Assembly: GCF_030929495.1 (NCBI RefSeq)
Contig: NZ_JAVFWN010000018.1
Location: 98,880-162,879 of the forward strand
DNA length: 64,000 nt
Origin: Nocardioides sp. LHD-245
GTDB lineage: Bacteria > Actinomycetota > Actinomycetes > Propionibacteriales > Nocardioidaceae
Reading direction: 5' to 3'
A program made the translations under genes and the position numbers. Below the pieces are notes generated by a model that did not search any database, was not told the DNA's origin, and worked only from the letters and a program-made list of their open reading frames with translations. The first letter of the stretch is position 1; each line of letters starts with the position of its first letter. Below are positions 1-8,659 of this stretch, piece by piece.

Positions 1-112
1 CGCCGGGCGCGAGGGCCAGCAGCGAGTAGATCCCGAAGGAGTAGACGACCAGCAGGATGGCCGCGCCGCCGAGACGTCCGAGGACGTATCGGAGGGTGGA
101 GCGCAGGGTCAT
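1..112 (-). CDS. ABC transporter permease, N-terminal fragment (peptide/nickel DppB type)
   Basis: Only the first 37 codons lie in the window; the gene runs off the left edge. The ATG is at 112 on the minus strand. The translation begins MTLRSTLRYVLGRLGG and continues into a hydrophobic stretch ending LALAPG. This is the usual N-terminus of DppB/OppB-type inner-membrane permeases: a basic start, first transmembrane helix, then an LAPGD-like loop. A promoter and an operator for the neighbouring GntR regulator lie directly upstream at 168-197, so this is probably the first gene of a transporter operon. The substrate cannot be told from the fragment; the S9 peptidase in the same putative regulon suggests peptides. 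Confidence 0.6.
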   Translation of the reverse strand, partial: MTLRSTLRYVLGRLGGAAILLVVYSFGIYSLLALAPG

Positions 113-167
113 GGGTCGCTCTCTCTTCCGTGGACGGGGGCGGCTCGCGCCGCGGCGACGTCGTGCG

Positions 168-197
168 AACGTACTAGCATGTTAATAAACATGTCAA
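168..197 (-). promoter_or_regulatory. Promoter with embedded GntR-type operator
   Basis: On the minus strand a perfect -35 TTGACA (197-192) and a -10 TACGTT (173-168) are separated by 18 nt. The inverted repeat CATGTTAATAAACATG (178-193) fills the spacer and touches the -35. The same repeat recurs at 4380-4395. A repressor bound here would block RNA polymerase. The FCD-type GntR regulator at 319-1095 is the obvious candidate. Confidence 0.65.
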
Positions 198-318
198 CGG
201 ATCGGACGACAGAGAACAGGCCCGACGGCGGGGACATCGGAGAAGCCGAGCAGCCTGCCTGGTCACCCCGCGCACCCGGCAGCCGACGGGGCGGACGCCG
301 GGGTCGGGCCGGGTCGCG

Positions 319-1095
319 CTACTGCTTCTCGGCCGTGGCCGTGGCCGCGAGCCACCGCGGATCGTCGGCGACGTCGCCCAGCGGGTCGACCGACTCGTCC
401 GACGGCGGCTCGTCGGGGAACAGGGAGTCGAAGAGGGTGCGCAGGTTGTCGCGGAGGTGCCGGACGACCGAGGCACGGGCCCGGGCGGCGTCCTTGGCCG
501 CGATCGCGTCGTACATCTCCTGGTGCTCGGGGTCGTTGAAGAAGACGTACGAGCGACTGAGATAGCCGGGCACCAGGGCCCAGAAGCGCTGCATCTCGTC
601 CTGGAGCGTGCCGATCATCGTGGTCAGGCGCCGGTTGCCGGACAGGCCCGCGACCATCTGGTGGAACTGGCGATGCAGCCCGCTCATCGTCTCGACGACC
701 TCCGGGTCGTTCGGAGAACGTCCGTCCAGGCGCTGCACCTCCGCCATCGCGTTGGCGTGGGCGAGCTCGAACTCCGCCGCGTGCGCCGGCGTGAAGGCGG
801 CCGCCGCCAGCTCGGCGGCCAGGCACTCGAGCCGCACGCGGATCTGGAACAGGTCGCGGATCTCGTCGAGGTTGATCGGCGTGACCGTGTAGCCCACGCG
901 CGGCTGGGCGACGAGGTAGCCCTCGGCGACCAGGCGCTTCAGCGCCTCGTGCGCGGGCGTCCGGCTGACGTCCATCTCCTGCGCGATCTGGTGGGCGGCC
1001 AGCACGTGGCCCGGCCGTACCTGACCGGTCAGGATCCGGGCCTTGATGTCGGCGTAGACCATGGCCGCGAGGCCACCGTGCGCGGCGTCCTTCAT
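319..1095 (-). CDS. GntR family transcriptional regulator (FCD subfamily)
   Basis: This is a 258-residue DNA-binding regulator. Residues about 5-70 form the GntR winged helix (YADIKARILTG, then SRTPAHEALKRL and a VGYTVTP wing). The rest is an all-helical FCD effector domain with the expected LHRQFHQ and VVRHLRDNL helices whose His/Asp residues usually hold a metal or carboxylate ligand. The ATG at 1095 is preferred over the in-frame GTG at 1110 because a GGGAGAGGG ribosome site precedes it. The gene follows the thioesterase-like gene by 37 nt on the same strand and is the last of three. The palindromes at 178 and 4380 are its likely binding sites. The effector is unknown. Confidence 0.85.
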   Translation of the reverse strand: MKDAAHGGLAAMVYADIKARILTGQVRPGHVLAAHQIAQEMDVSRTPAHEALKRLVAEGYLVAQPRVGYTVTPINLDEIRDLFQIRVRLECLAAELAAAAFTPAHAAEFELAHANAMAEVQRLDGRSPNDPEVVETMSGLHRQFHQMVAGLSGNRRLTTMIGTLQDEMQRFWALVPGYLSRSYVFFNDPEHQEMYDAIAAKDAARARASVVRHLRDNLRTLFDSLFPDEPPSDESVDPLGDVADDPRWLAATATAEKQ

Positions 1096-1132
1096 CGTGC
1101 CCTCTCCCACTTTCGACGTACGAGCGCGCTCA

Positions 1133-2377
1133 TCATGTCAGCGTCTCCTCCAGGAAGTCGACGAATGCGGTCCACGCGGCGACCCGCGCCCGCGCCGTCC
1201 CCGGCCGGGTCCCGCCGTAGGCGTAGGCCACGCCGTTGACCGGGTGGACCATGCCCGTCACGACCGGCGTGAAGGGCAGCCCCAGGTTGTGGCCGGCGCC
1301 CGGGAACACCTCGCGCCGCGTCGGGGCCGACGTGCCCGCGGCCCGCCGGCGCAGCAGGACCTCGCTGAGCTCCACCGAGTCCCACATCAGGTCGTCACCC
1401 CCGCAGAGCAGGAGGAGTGGGCCGTCGAGCCGCTCGATCGGGATCGTCGCCCGGTCCAGGTCGTCGGGCGCGGTCGCCTCGATCGCGGCACGGAACCCGG
1501 GCGCCGCGGCGATCCCGCTCGCCGTCTCGACCGACCGGCCGGGGACGATGCCGTCGTCCAGGACGGCGGGAACCGGCTCGCCACCCAGCGTCCAGGCGGC
1601 TCCCTCCCTGCCGTCGGAGGTGAACGAGCCCCAGACGTAGCCGGAGGGAACGACGGCGACCACCGCCCGGACGCCCGGGACGTGGGCTCCCACCAGCAGG
1701 GCGAGCTCGGCGCCCCGGGACTGGCCCTTGACGGCGATCGCCCCTGGCTGGACCTCGTCGCGGGCGGCGAGCCACGTGGCGGCCGACGCGACGTACTCGA
1801 CGGGCAGCTCGAGGAGGTCGTCGGGCCGGCCCGGGTAGTTGAAGCAGGCCAGGGCGAGGCACACGAACCCGCGGCTGGCGAGCAGCATCGCCTCCTCGTC
1901 GTTGATGCCGCCCCCCGACCCGGACAGGGTGATCACCGCGGGTCTCGGCCCGGGACCGGGCGGGAGGTACAGCCGCCCGGCGAGGGGCGCCGACAGCTCG
2001 TGGGCGCTCACCCCGCGTCCCCGGAACTCGCGGACGTAGTGCTCGGTGGCGGAGCGGTCGCCCTGGCTCACCCGGAGGGTCCAGCCGAGCTCGTCGTCGG
2101 CCGGCACCGGCTCGGCGGCGACCGGTCGGGGCTCCAACGACCACAGGAGTGCCGTGGGGTCGGGCTCGGCGAACCCGTCGAGCGCTGTGGTGGCGAGGTC
2201 CACGGTCCCGTGCGCGTTCGCGGTCGCCGTGAAGGTGCCGGACCAGTCGGCGCCCTGGAAGCCGGGGAGCTCGACCGTGAAGGTGACGGGCTCGTGGGGA
2301 GCAGCTCCGGTGACCCGGAGATCGAACGGCGTGTCCGCGAGCGACCGGTGCGCCGGACCGTCGATCGCGAGGCTCAT
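1133..2377 (-). CDS. Acyl-CoA thioesterase/BAAT-like alpha/beta hydrolase
   Basis: This 414-residue protein has the two-part architecture of the acyl-CoA thioesterase/bile acid-CoA:amino acid N-acyltransferase family. There is an N-terminal beta-sandwich (about 1-130) and a C-terminal alpha/beta hydrolase. The nucleophile elbow is GQSRG (Ser220), the likely acid is in GGDDL (about 328), and the histidine is in PGAGHNLG (about 363). The ATG at 2377 overlaps the stop of the S9 peptidase gene by ATGA, so the two are translationally coupled. A longer open frame upstream is only the antisense-free read-through of the peptidase region and is not used. Hydrolysis of an acyl thioester or amide is expected; the true substrate is unknown. 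Confidence 0.75.
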   Translation of the reverse strand: MSLAIDGPAHRSLADTPFDLRVTGAAPHEPVTFTVELPGFQGADWSGTFTATANAHGTVDLATTALDGFAEPDPTALLWSLEPRPVAAEPVPADDELGWTLRVSQGDRSATEHYVREFRGRGVSAHELSAPLAGRLYLPPGPGPRPAVITLSGSGGGINDEEAMLLASRGFVCLALACFNYPGRPDDLLELPVEYVASAATWLAARDEVQPGAIAVKGQSRGAELALLVGAHVPGVRAVVAVVPSGYVWGSFTSDGREGAAWTLGGEPVPAVLDDGIVPGRSVETASGIAAAPGFRAAIEATAPDDLDRATIPIERLDGPLLLLCGGDDLMWDSVELSEVLLRRRAAGTSAPTRREVFPGAGHNLGLPFTPVVTGMVHPVNGVAYAYGGTRPGTARARVAAWTAFVDFLEETLT

Positions 2378-4356
2378 GCGGGCTCGCTCCGGTCGTCGGA
2401 GCGCGCCGGCAGGGTGGCGTCGAACCAGTCGATGATGGCCTCGAGCCGCAGCCGGCGATGGCTGGGCAGCCCGCTGTCGTGGAACATGTGGCTCGCGCCG
2501 GGGAAGGACAGCAGCTCGGTGTGCCGGCCCCTCCTCCGCAGCGCGGAGTAGAACCGGCGTCCCTGACTGGGCGGGCAGCGCAGGTCCTGCTCGGCGACCA
2601 CCACCAGGACGGGGATGGAGACGTCCTCGGCATAGGTCAGCGGGGATTTGAGCCGCTGGGTCTCCGGGTCGGTCCCGATGTAGAGATGCGTGTAGTCCAC
2701 GTCGTCGTCGATGTCCGCGTCGCTCCACTCCACGGTGGCGCGGTCGACGATCGCCGACGCGAACCGGTCGGAGGTCGCCGCCAGCCACGCGGCCATGAAT
2801 CCTCCGTACGACGCGCCGACGACTCCTACCCGCGCGGGGTCCCCGTCGAAGTCCTCGACCGCGATGTCGACGAGCGCCGTGAGGTCCTGGACGTCGACGT
2901 CGCCGAAGGCATGGCGCACCGCGCGACCGTGCTCGGCCCCGTAGCCGGCCGAGCCTCGTGGATTGCCCATGACGACGACATAGCCGGCCTCGACGCACGC
3001 CTGGGCCTGGTCCAGCAGCCGCCACCCGAAGGAGCGGAACGGGCCGCCGTGCACGGCGAGGATCACCGGGAACGGGCCGGTGCCCGCGGGGCGCAGGATC
3101 CACCCGTGCACCGGGTGGCCGTCGGCCGCGGCGCCCGCCACCTCGTGCATCGGCGCGAGCGGTACCGCGGCGGCCAGGGTCGCACCGAAGGCCGTGAGCC
3201 GCCGCGGCCCGGTCGGGGTGACGCGGCAGAGCTCACCGGCCTCGGTGTCGCTCGCCACCGTGGCCACGACCACGCCCGCGGCCACGGCGTACCCCAGGAC
3301 CTGGGTGGGCCCGGCGACGAGGTCGACGGGGACACCGGGGACACCGGGGCGGACGGCGTCGTCGGCCGGGCCGTCGTCGGCCACCCGCACGAGATCGACG
3401 GCGCCGCGGCGCACGACCAGGGCCAGGACCCCCTCGTCGGTCACCGTGAGCGCGGGCCCGGTGGCCGGCGGCACCAGGTCGATCGTGTCCGCGTCGGTCA
3501 GCCGCCGCGGCGGGACCGGATCGGCGGCGTCGAGATCGACGCCCCAGAGCGAGGTCGGGTTCAGGTAGGTCTCGTTGAACTCGTCGCCGATCTCCGTGCC
3601 GAGGAAGTAGACCCGGTCACCGTGGGCGCCGAAGACCGGATGGCTCACCCGGAGGCTGGTCCGCGTCACCTGCGTCGTGCGGCCGTCGGTCCTCGACAGC
3701 ACGAAGACGTCGCTCGCCGGCACCGTGTCGCGATCGGGATGGCGGGCCGCGACGAACGCCAGCCTGGTGCCGTCCGGGCTCCAGGCGGGGAACCCGTGGT
3801 CGGCGTTCTCGGCGGTGTGCTGGGTGATCGCACCGTCGGCCACGTCGATGGTGAAGATCTGCTTCGGCCGGTCGAGCGTGTAGCCGACACCGTCCGCGCG
3901 GTAGCGCAGCCCGGTGATCCGGCGGGGCGGCTCCGCGGCCGCGGTCTGCGCGATCGGCGCGACATAGCGACCCGGCTCCGGGACCCGCGCGACGTAGGCG
4001 AGGGTCGCCGAGTCCGGGGACCACCGCGGTGAGCCGACGCCCAGGGGGTGACGGGTGAGCAGCCGCGGCTCCCCTCCCGCCGCCGGCAGCAGGTGCAGCT
4101 GCGGGCCGGAGCCCGGCACCGAGCGTGTGAACGCGAGCCAGCGACCATCCGGTGACCAGCACGGCTCACTGTCGTGCTCGCCGGTCGTGAGCCGGGTCGG
4201 ACCGTCGTCGCCGTCGACGGGGACCAGCCACAGGTCCGCGTAGTAGCGGTCGTCAGCCAGGTCCGCGCGCTCGACCGCGACGACCGCGCGGCGCCCGTCC
4301 GGCGACAGCGACGGCGGGCCGACCACCTCGATGAGCCCGAGATCCACTGCCTTCAT
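2374..4356 (-). CDS. S9 family prolyl oligopeptidase-like serine peptidase
   Basis: This is a 660-residue cytoplasmic peptidase of the acylaminoacyl-peptidase/dipeptidyl-peptidase group. The N-terminal part is a WD40-like beta-propeller with recurring SPDG and WSPDG repeats (for example WSPDGRWLAF and WSPDGTRLAF). The C-terminal catalytic domain has GASYGGF (Ser516), EQDLRCPP (Asp591) and GASHMFH (His623), so the triad is complete. The ATG at 4356 has a GGAGGG site 6 nt upstream. It heads a three-gene unit with the thioesterase-like hydrolase and the GntR regulator. The operator at 4380-4395 lies in its promoter region. Removal of acyl-amino acids or dipeptides from imported peptides is a reasonable role. 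Confidence 0.85.
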   Translation of the reverse strand: MKAVDLGLIEVVGPPSLSPDGRRAVVAVERADLADDRYYADLWLVPVDGDDGPTRLTTGEHDSEPCWSPDGRWLAFTRSVPGSGPQLHLLPAAGGEPRLLTRHPLGVGSPRWSPDSATLAYVARVPEPGRYVAPIAQTAAAEPPRRITGLRYRADGVGYTLDRPKQIFTIDVADGAITQHTAENADHGFPAWSPDGTRLAFVAARHPDRDTVPASDVFVLSRTDGRTTQVTRTSLRVSHPVFGAHGDRVYFLGTEIGDEFNETYLNPTSLWGVDLDAADPVPPRRLTDADTIDLVPPATGPALTVTDEGVLALVVRRGAVDLVRVADDGPADDAVRPGVPGVPVDLVAGPTQVLGYAVAAGVVVATVASDTEAGELCRVTPTGPRRLTAFGATLAAAVPLAPMHEVAGAAADGHPVHGWILRPAGTGPFPVILAVHGGPFRSFGWRLLDQAQACVEAGYVVVMGNPRGSAGYGAEHGRAVRHAFGDVDVQDLTALVDIAVEDFDGDPARVGVVGASYGGFMAAWLAATSDRFASAIVDRATVEWSDADIDDDVDYTHLYIGTDPETQRLKSPLTYAEDVSIPVLVVVAEQDLRCPPSQGRRFYSALRRRGRHTELLSFPGASHMFHDSGLPSHRRLRLEAIIDWFDATLPARSDDRSEPA

Positions 4357-4379
4357 CGCCGGCCCTCCGCGTCGCTTGC

Positions 4380-4395
4380 CATGTTGATGAACATG
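4380..4395 (-). promoter_or_regulatory. Second copy of the GntR-type operator
   Basis: The 16-bp inverted repeat CATGTTGATGAACATG has the same 6-bp arms (CATGTT/AACATG) as the copy at 178-193; only the four central bases differ. It lies between the stop codon of the trans-sulfuration gene (4396-4398) and the ribosome site of the S9 peptidase gene. A TAACAT -10-like hexamer overlaps its right edge on the minus strand. Confidence 0.6.
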
Positions 4396-5583
4396 TTAGC
4401 GCAGGGCATGCTCCAGGTCCGCGATCAGGTCGCGGGCCGACTCGAGCCCGATCGAGAGGCGCACCAGGCTCTCCGGCGGCCGCGCCTCGGCGCTGACGGG
4501 GCGATGGGTCAACGCCGCGGGATGCTGGATCAGCGAGTCGATCCCGCCGAGCGAGACCGCATGGGTGAACAGCCGGACGCGGGAGGTGAGCCGCTCCGCG
4601 GCCGGATACCCACCGGTCAGCGCGACGGCCAGCATCGCGCCGGTGCCGCGCAGCTGCGAGGTGAGCAGGCCGCGCGGATCGCCGTCCAGGCCGGGATAGT
4701 GGACGCGCTCGACCTCGGGCTGCTCCACCAGCCAGGCCGCGATCGCGGCGGCGCTGGCCTGCTGGGCCCGGATCCTGACCGGCAGGGTGCCCAGCCCGCG
4801 GTGCGCCAGATAGGCCGCCAGCGGATGCAGCACCCCACCGGTGATGGCGCGGACCTGGCGCAGCCGGCGGGCCTCGGCCTCCCCGCACGCGATCACCCCG
4901 GCAACGACGTCGCCGTGGCCGCCGAGGTACTTCGTCGCGCTGTGCAGCGACATCGCAGCCCCGTGGCGCAGCGGGTTCTGGAGCACCGGAGTGGCGAAGG
5001 TGTTGTCCACCAGCACGGGTACGTCGCCCGCACTGTCGACGACGCCGGCGATGTCGACCAGCTCGAGCGTGGGGTTGGCCGGCGTCTCGACGACGACGAG
5101 GGCCGTGTCCGCCCGGACCGCCGCCCGGATCTCGGACTCGGCACAGAAGGTCACCTCGACCCCGGCCACCGCTCCCGAGGCCAGCAGGTGGTCGGTCCCG
5201 CCGTAGAGCGGCCGGACCGCCACGACGTGCCGGGCGTCCCGCGACGAGGCGAACGCGGAGATCGCGGCGGTCATCGCGGCCATCCCCGAGCTGAAGGCGA
5301 CCGCCTCCTCGGCGTACTCCAGCTGTGCGAGCGCCGACTCGAAGCGCGCGACGGTGGGGTTCCAGAGCCGCGCGTAGACCGAGCCGCCGTCGGCCAGCGG
5401 CCGCCCCCCGGTGGCGAGGGACTCGTAGGAGTCGCCGCCTCGCGCGATGTCCGGGAGCGGATTGGTGGAGGAGAGGTCGATCGGCAGGGCGTGGACGCCG
5501 AGCCCGACCAGGTCCTCGCGGCCGGCACGCACGGCCAGCGAGTCGACGTCGGCTCCGAGATCGGTCCAGATGTCAGTAGTCAC
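4396..5583 (-). CDS. Trans-sulfuration family PLP enzyme (cystathionine/methionine gamma-lyase-like)
   Basis: This 395-residue fold-type I PLP enzyme carries the Cys/Met metabolism signature. It has YARLWNPT near residue 70, a YGG phosphate loop near 127, ETPANPTLELVDI near 166, and the Schiff-base lysine K218 in SATKYLGGHGD. Family members act on cystathionine, O-acylhomoserine, methionine or homocysteine; the sequence does not decide which. The GTG at 5583 is chosen because a TAGTCT -10 hexamer lies 6 nt upstream, consistent with a leaderless mRNA. An AsnC/Lrp regulator is transcribed divergently from 5697 and probably controls it in response to an amino acid. Confidence 0.85.
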   Translation of the reverse strand: MTTDIWTDLGADVDSLAVRAGREDLVGLGVHALPIDLSSTNPLPDIARGGDSYESLATGGRPLADGGSVYARLWNPTVARFESALAQLEYAEEAVAFSSGMAAMTAAISAFASSRDARHVVAVRPLYGGTDHLLASGAVAGVEVTFCAESEIRAAVRADTALVVVETPANPTLELVDIAGVVDSAGDVPVLVDNTFATPVLQNPLRHGAAMSLHSATKYLGGHGDVVAGVIACGEAEARRLRQVRAITGGVLHPLAAYLAHRGLGTLPVRIRAQQASAAAIAAWLVEQPEVERVHYPGLDGDPRGLLTSQLRGTGAMLAVALTGGYPAAERLTSRVRLFTHAVSLGGIDSLIQHPAALTHRPVSAEARPPESLVRLSIGLESARDLIADLEHALR

Positions 5584-5589
5584 GCATGG

Positions 5590-5595
5590 AGACTA
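5590..5595 (-). promoter_or_regulatory. -10 element of a leaderless promoter for the trans-sulfuration gene
   Basis: TAGTCT on the minus strand fits TANNNT and ends 6 nt before the GTG at 5583, the usual geometry for a leaderless actinobacterial transcript. No ribosome-binding site is present there. Confidence 0.45.
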
Positions 5596-5696
5596 GTGAT
5601 TCCACCGAAGGTCGCCCTAGCATCTGCCGAACCACCAATGCAGACGCGGTTTTCTGACATTTCGGACCGTTCTGCCGCCACAGGAGGCAGCCTCCG

Positions 5697-6179
5697 TTGC
5701 AGAGAACGCAACCGCCGCAGCTCGACGACATCGACCGGAGCATCCTCGACCTGCTCCACCACGACGCGGAGCTGACCAACAAGGCCCTGGCCGCGCGGCT
5801 GGGGATCGCCGAGTCCACGTGCGCGTACCGGATCCGGGCGCTCCGCGACGCCGGGACGATCACCGGACGCCGGCTGACCGTCGATCTCGGACACCTCGGT
5901 CGTCCCCTGCAGGCGGTGGTCAAGGTCCGGCTGGGCACCCACGACGCCACCAGCGTGCGCGAGCTCTACGACGCCCTCACCCGCGCGCCGGGGGTGATCC
6001 AGGCGTTCCACGTGGCCGGCGAGGACGACTTCCACCTCCACGTGGCGGTCGCGGACGCGGCGGCGCTGCGCGACTTCGTGCTGCAGCACGTCACGGTCCA
6101 CCGGGTCGTCCGCCAGACGGAGACGCAGCTCATCTTCGAGCACCGCGGCGGGACCAGCCCGCACGTCGCGGACCGGTGA
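5697..6179 (+). CDS. Lrp/AsnC family transcriptional regulator
   Basis: This is a 160-residue feast/famine regulator. The N-terminal helix-turn-helix (LDDIDRSILDLLHHDAEL, then LAARLGIAESTCAYRIRAL) is followed by a beta strand and an AsnC ligand-binding (RAM) domain at about 65-150 (VVKVRLGTHD, GVIQAFHVAGEDDFHLHV). The start is a TTG at 5697: AGGAGG lies 9 nt upstream (5682-5687), and no ATG or GTG is better placed. It is divergent from the PLP trans-sulfuration gene across a 113-bp gap. Pairing of an Lrp regulator with an amino-acid lyase is common, and the ligand is likely that enzyme's amino-acid substrate. Confidence 0.85.
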   Translation: MQRTQPPQLDDIDRSILDLLHHDAELTNKALAARLGIAESTCAYRIRALRDAGTITGRRLTVDLGHLGRPLQAVVKVRLGTHDATSVRELYDALTRAPGVIQAFHVAGEDDFHLHVAVADAAALRDFVLQHVTVHRVVRQTETQLIFEHRGGTSPHVADR

Positions 6180-6187
6180 CCCGACGC

Positions 6188-7579
6188 TCACCCACCCGCT
6201 GACGCGGGCAGCTCGCCGAGGTCCCACAGCAGCCCGGCCATGATGCCGAGGGCCTCCCGCGCGAGGCTCGCCAGCAGGTGCTCGTCGGGAGCGTGCTGGG
6301 CGCATCCGGGGTAGGAGTGCGGGACCCACACCGTCGGGATGCCCAGGACCTCGGCGAAGCAGTCGTTGGGGAACGTGCCGCCCAGGTTCGGCAGGATCGT
6401 CGGCGCCTTGCCCGTCGTCCGCTCGACCGACGCCGCGGCCCAGGAGACCCAGGCGTCGTCGGGATCGAGCCGGGTCGCGGCGGTGCCCTCGTCCACCTCG
6501 ACGTCGATGGAGCCGAACCCGTGCGCGTCGAGGTGGGTGCGCACGGTCCGCTCGAGGACGGACCAGTCGGTTCCGACGACGAAACGGAGCTGGCACCGCG
6601 CGGCCGCCGTACCTGGGATCGCGTTCTGGGGGCCCGTCGCCGTGCCGGCGTCCAGGCCCAGGACCTCCAGGGTGTTCCAGCCGTAGAGCCTCTCGGCGGC
6701 GCTCAGGCCGGGCTCGCCCCAGTCCTCGACGGCCGGCGCCGTCGGGCCGCCGTCGATCTCGATCCGGCGCAGGATCGTCCGGACCGGCTCGGGGATCGCC
6801 GGGGGACGCAGTCCCTCCACCAGGATCCGGCCGCGCGCGTCGACCATCGTGGCGAGCGCGTTCGCGAGCAGGACCGCAGGGTTGCCGAGCAGCCCGCCCC
6901 AGTTGCCCGAGTGGTACCCACGGGGGCGCAGGGTCGCCCGCAGGGTGAAGGACACCTCGCCCCGGGTGCCGAGGACGAGGGTGGGGCTCCGCTCCGAGAC
7001 CCGGGTCCCGTCCGAGGCCAGCAGCACGTCCGCGGCGAGCTCATCGTCGGCCAGCGCCGTGCAGACCTCGCGCAGTCCCGGCGATCCGATCTCCTCACCC
7101 ATGTCCATGAGGACGGTGACGTTGAACCCGAGCCGCCCCTCCCGCGCGAGCAGCACCTGCTCGAGCGCGGCGAGGTTGATGGCGTGCTGCCCCTTGTTGT
7201 CGCAGGAGCCGCGGCCGTACCACCGGTCGCCGTCCACCACGAGACGCCACGGCGACCACGGCTCGCTCCAGCCGGCGGCGTCGCCCCGGACCACGTCCCC
7301 GTGGCCGTAGACGAGCACCGTCCGCAGTGCCGGGTCCTCGACCCGGCGGGCCAGCAGGAAGGGCGGCATCCCCGCCACCGGGTTCTCGACGAGGCGCCAC
7401 GTGAACCCGCAACGGCGGAGGCCCGGGACGATCTCGTCGCGCAGGTAGCTGCGGTGCGCCTCGTCCCGGTCGTCGGCCTCGCTCTCGGTCGGGTAGGCGA
7501 CCTTGCGGGTCAGCTCGCGCAGCAGGTCACCCGAGTCCAGGTGAGCCTCCGCGAGCTCGATCGCGCGCGCACGCGTCAC
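6188..7579 (-). CDS. M20 family metallopeptidase
   Basis: This 463-residue zinc-dependent exopeptidase or deacylase has the complete M20 signature. It has GHGDVV (first metal His and catalytic Asp), YGRGSCDNKGQH (bridging Asp), MGEEIGSPG (catalytic Glu pair) and a late HAPDEH metal His. A dimerisation domain is inserted around residues 180-320. The GTG at 7579 is chosen over the ATG at 7591 because a full GGAGG (7589-7585) sits 5 nt before it. The gene is divergent from a LysR regulator at 7736 and convergent with the Lrp gene. Related proteins hydrolyse dipeptides or N-acyl/N-carbamoyl amino acids; no specific substrate is implied. Confidence 0.85.
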   Translation of the reverse strand: MTRARAIELAEAHLDSGDLLRELTRKVAYPTESEADDRDEAHRSYLRDEIVPGLRRCGFTWRLVENPVAGMPPFLLARRVEDPALRTVLVYGHGDVVRGDAAGWSEPWSPWRLVVDGDRWYGRGSCDNKGQHAINLAALEQVLLAREGRLGFNVTVLMDMGEEIGSPGLREVCTALADDELAADVLLASDGTRVSERSPTLVLGTRGEVSFTLRATLRPRGYHSGNWGGLLGNPAVLLANALATMVDARGRILVEGLRPPAIPEPVRTILRRIEIDGGPTAPAVEDWGEPGLSAAERLYGWNTLEVLGLDAGTATGPQNAIPGTAAARCQLRFVVGTDWSVLERTVRTHLDAHGFGSIDVEVDEGTAATRLDPDDAWVSWAAASVERTTGKAPTILPNLGGTFPNDCFAEVLGIPTVWVPHSYPGCAQHAPDEHLLASLAREALGIMAGLLWDLGELPASAGG

Positions 7580-7735
7580 AGCAACCTCCATCGGCCCGAA
7601 CGCGACCGGGGTCGTACACCGGTCGTCGCCGACCAGCCAAGCGCACGCGGCGGCCGGCGACCATCGCCGTTTCCGGAAGGCTGCGTTGCCGATCCGGGAA
7701 CGCGCCGGGGGCGCCGCGCGGGCGAGAACTACTGT

Positions 7736-8647
7736 GTGCGCGTGCCTCTCGTCAGCGACTCGCTCCGGTACTTCCTCGAGGTGGCACGCACGGGCTCGAT
7801 CGCGGAGGCCTCCGCGAACCTCCGCATCGCGGCCTCGTCGATCAGCCGGCACATCGCCCGGCTCGAGCAGTCCACCGGGGCGCCGCTGTTCGACCGCCAC
7901 CCCCGGGGCATGGTCCCGACGGAGGCCGGCCGGCTGCTGGCCGACCACGCGCGCCGCAACCTGCTGGAGGAGGCCGACCTCCTCGAGCGGATCCGGGACG
8001 TCGACCGATCGGGCCGGTCGCTGATCACCGTCTCGTGTGCCGAGGGCTTCGCCGAGGACTTCCTGCCCGTCGAGATCGCCCGCTTCCGCGAGCATCATCC
8101 GGCGGCCCGGGTGCACCTCACGGTCACCGAGCCGGCAGCGGCCACCCAGTCGGTCGCCGTCGGGACGGCCGACCTCGCCCTGACCTTCAGCCTGGCCCCG
8201 GCGTCCGGCGTCCGGGTCGCGTACTCGTGTCAGGAGCCGATCGTCGCACTGGTGCCGTCCGGCCATCCCCTGGGCGAGCTGGACGGCGTCTCGCTGGCGG
8301 ACTTGCAGCACCATCCCCTCGCCCTGATGGCGGGCGGGAGCACCCTGCGTGAGCTGGTCGACGTCTGCTGCGCCGCGGAGGGCCTGCACCTCGAGCCCGT
8401 GCTGACCAGCAACTCCTCCACCGCGCTCAACGCCCTCGCCCGGCGGACCGGCGCGGTGACCCTGACCGGACTGCTGAGCTCCCGGCACCTGGTCGCGGAC
8501 GGCTTCCGCATCGTGCCCCTGACGAACCCCGAGCTGCACCGCCGCAGTCTCCAGGTCCACACCATGGCCCAGCGCACCCTGCCCGCACCCGTCGACGCGT
8601 TCGTGCGGCAGCTCGTCGCCTCGATCGAGGCCACCGGGCTCGGCTGA
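7736..8647 (+). CDS. LysR family transcriptional regulator
   Basis: This is a regulator of about 303 residues. The N-terminal winged helix-turn-helix is clear (SLRYFLEVARTGSIAEAS, then SSISRHIARLEQSTGAPLFDR), followed by a linker helix and a periplasmic-binding-like effector domain (ITVSCAEGFAEDFLP to the end). The start is a GTG at 7736 or 7742; the two differ by two codons. It is divergent from the M20 peptidase gene. The 156-bp gap holds the perfect palindrome TTCCGGAA at 7671-7678, a possible part of its operator. A role controlling the peptidase gene is inferred from position only. Confidence 0.8.
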   Translation: MRVPLVSDSLRYFLEVARTGSIAEASANLRIAASSISRHIARLEQSTGAPLFDRHPRGMVPTEAGRLLADHARRNLLEEADLLERIRDVDRSGRSLITVSCAEGFAEDFLPVEIARFREHHPAARVHLTVTEPAAATQSVAVGTADLALTFSLAPASGVRVAYSCQEPIVALVPSGHPLGELDGVSLADLQHHPLALMAGGSTLRELVDVCCAAEGLHLEPVLTSNSSTALNALARRTGAVTLTGLLSSRHLVADGFRIVPLTNPELHRRSLQVHTMAQRTLPAPVDAFVRQLVASIEATGLG

Positions 8648-8659
8648 GCCCCCGACGGG

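Noticed and set aside
1061..4032. Long plus-strand frames (about 496 and 524 codons)
   Set aside because: They are shadows of the minus-strand thioesterase-like and S9 peptidase genes, whose motifs and ATGA coupling are clear.
5640..5676. Lrp operator (GCAGA at one end, TCTGC at the other)
   Set aside because: The ends pair but the interior does so poorly. It is plausible as an Lrp site but too weak to annotate.
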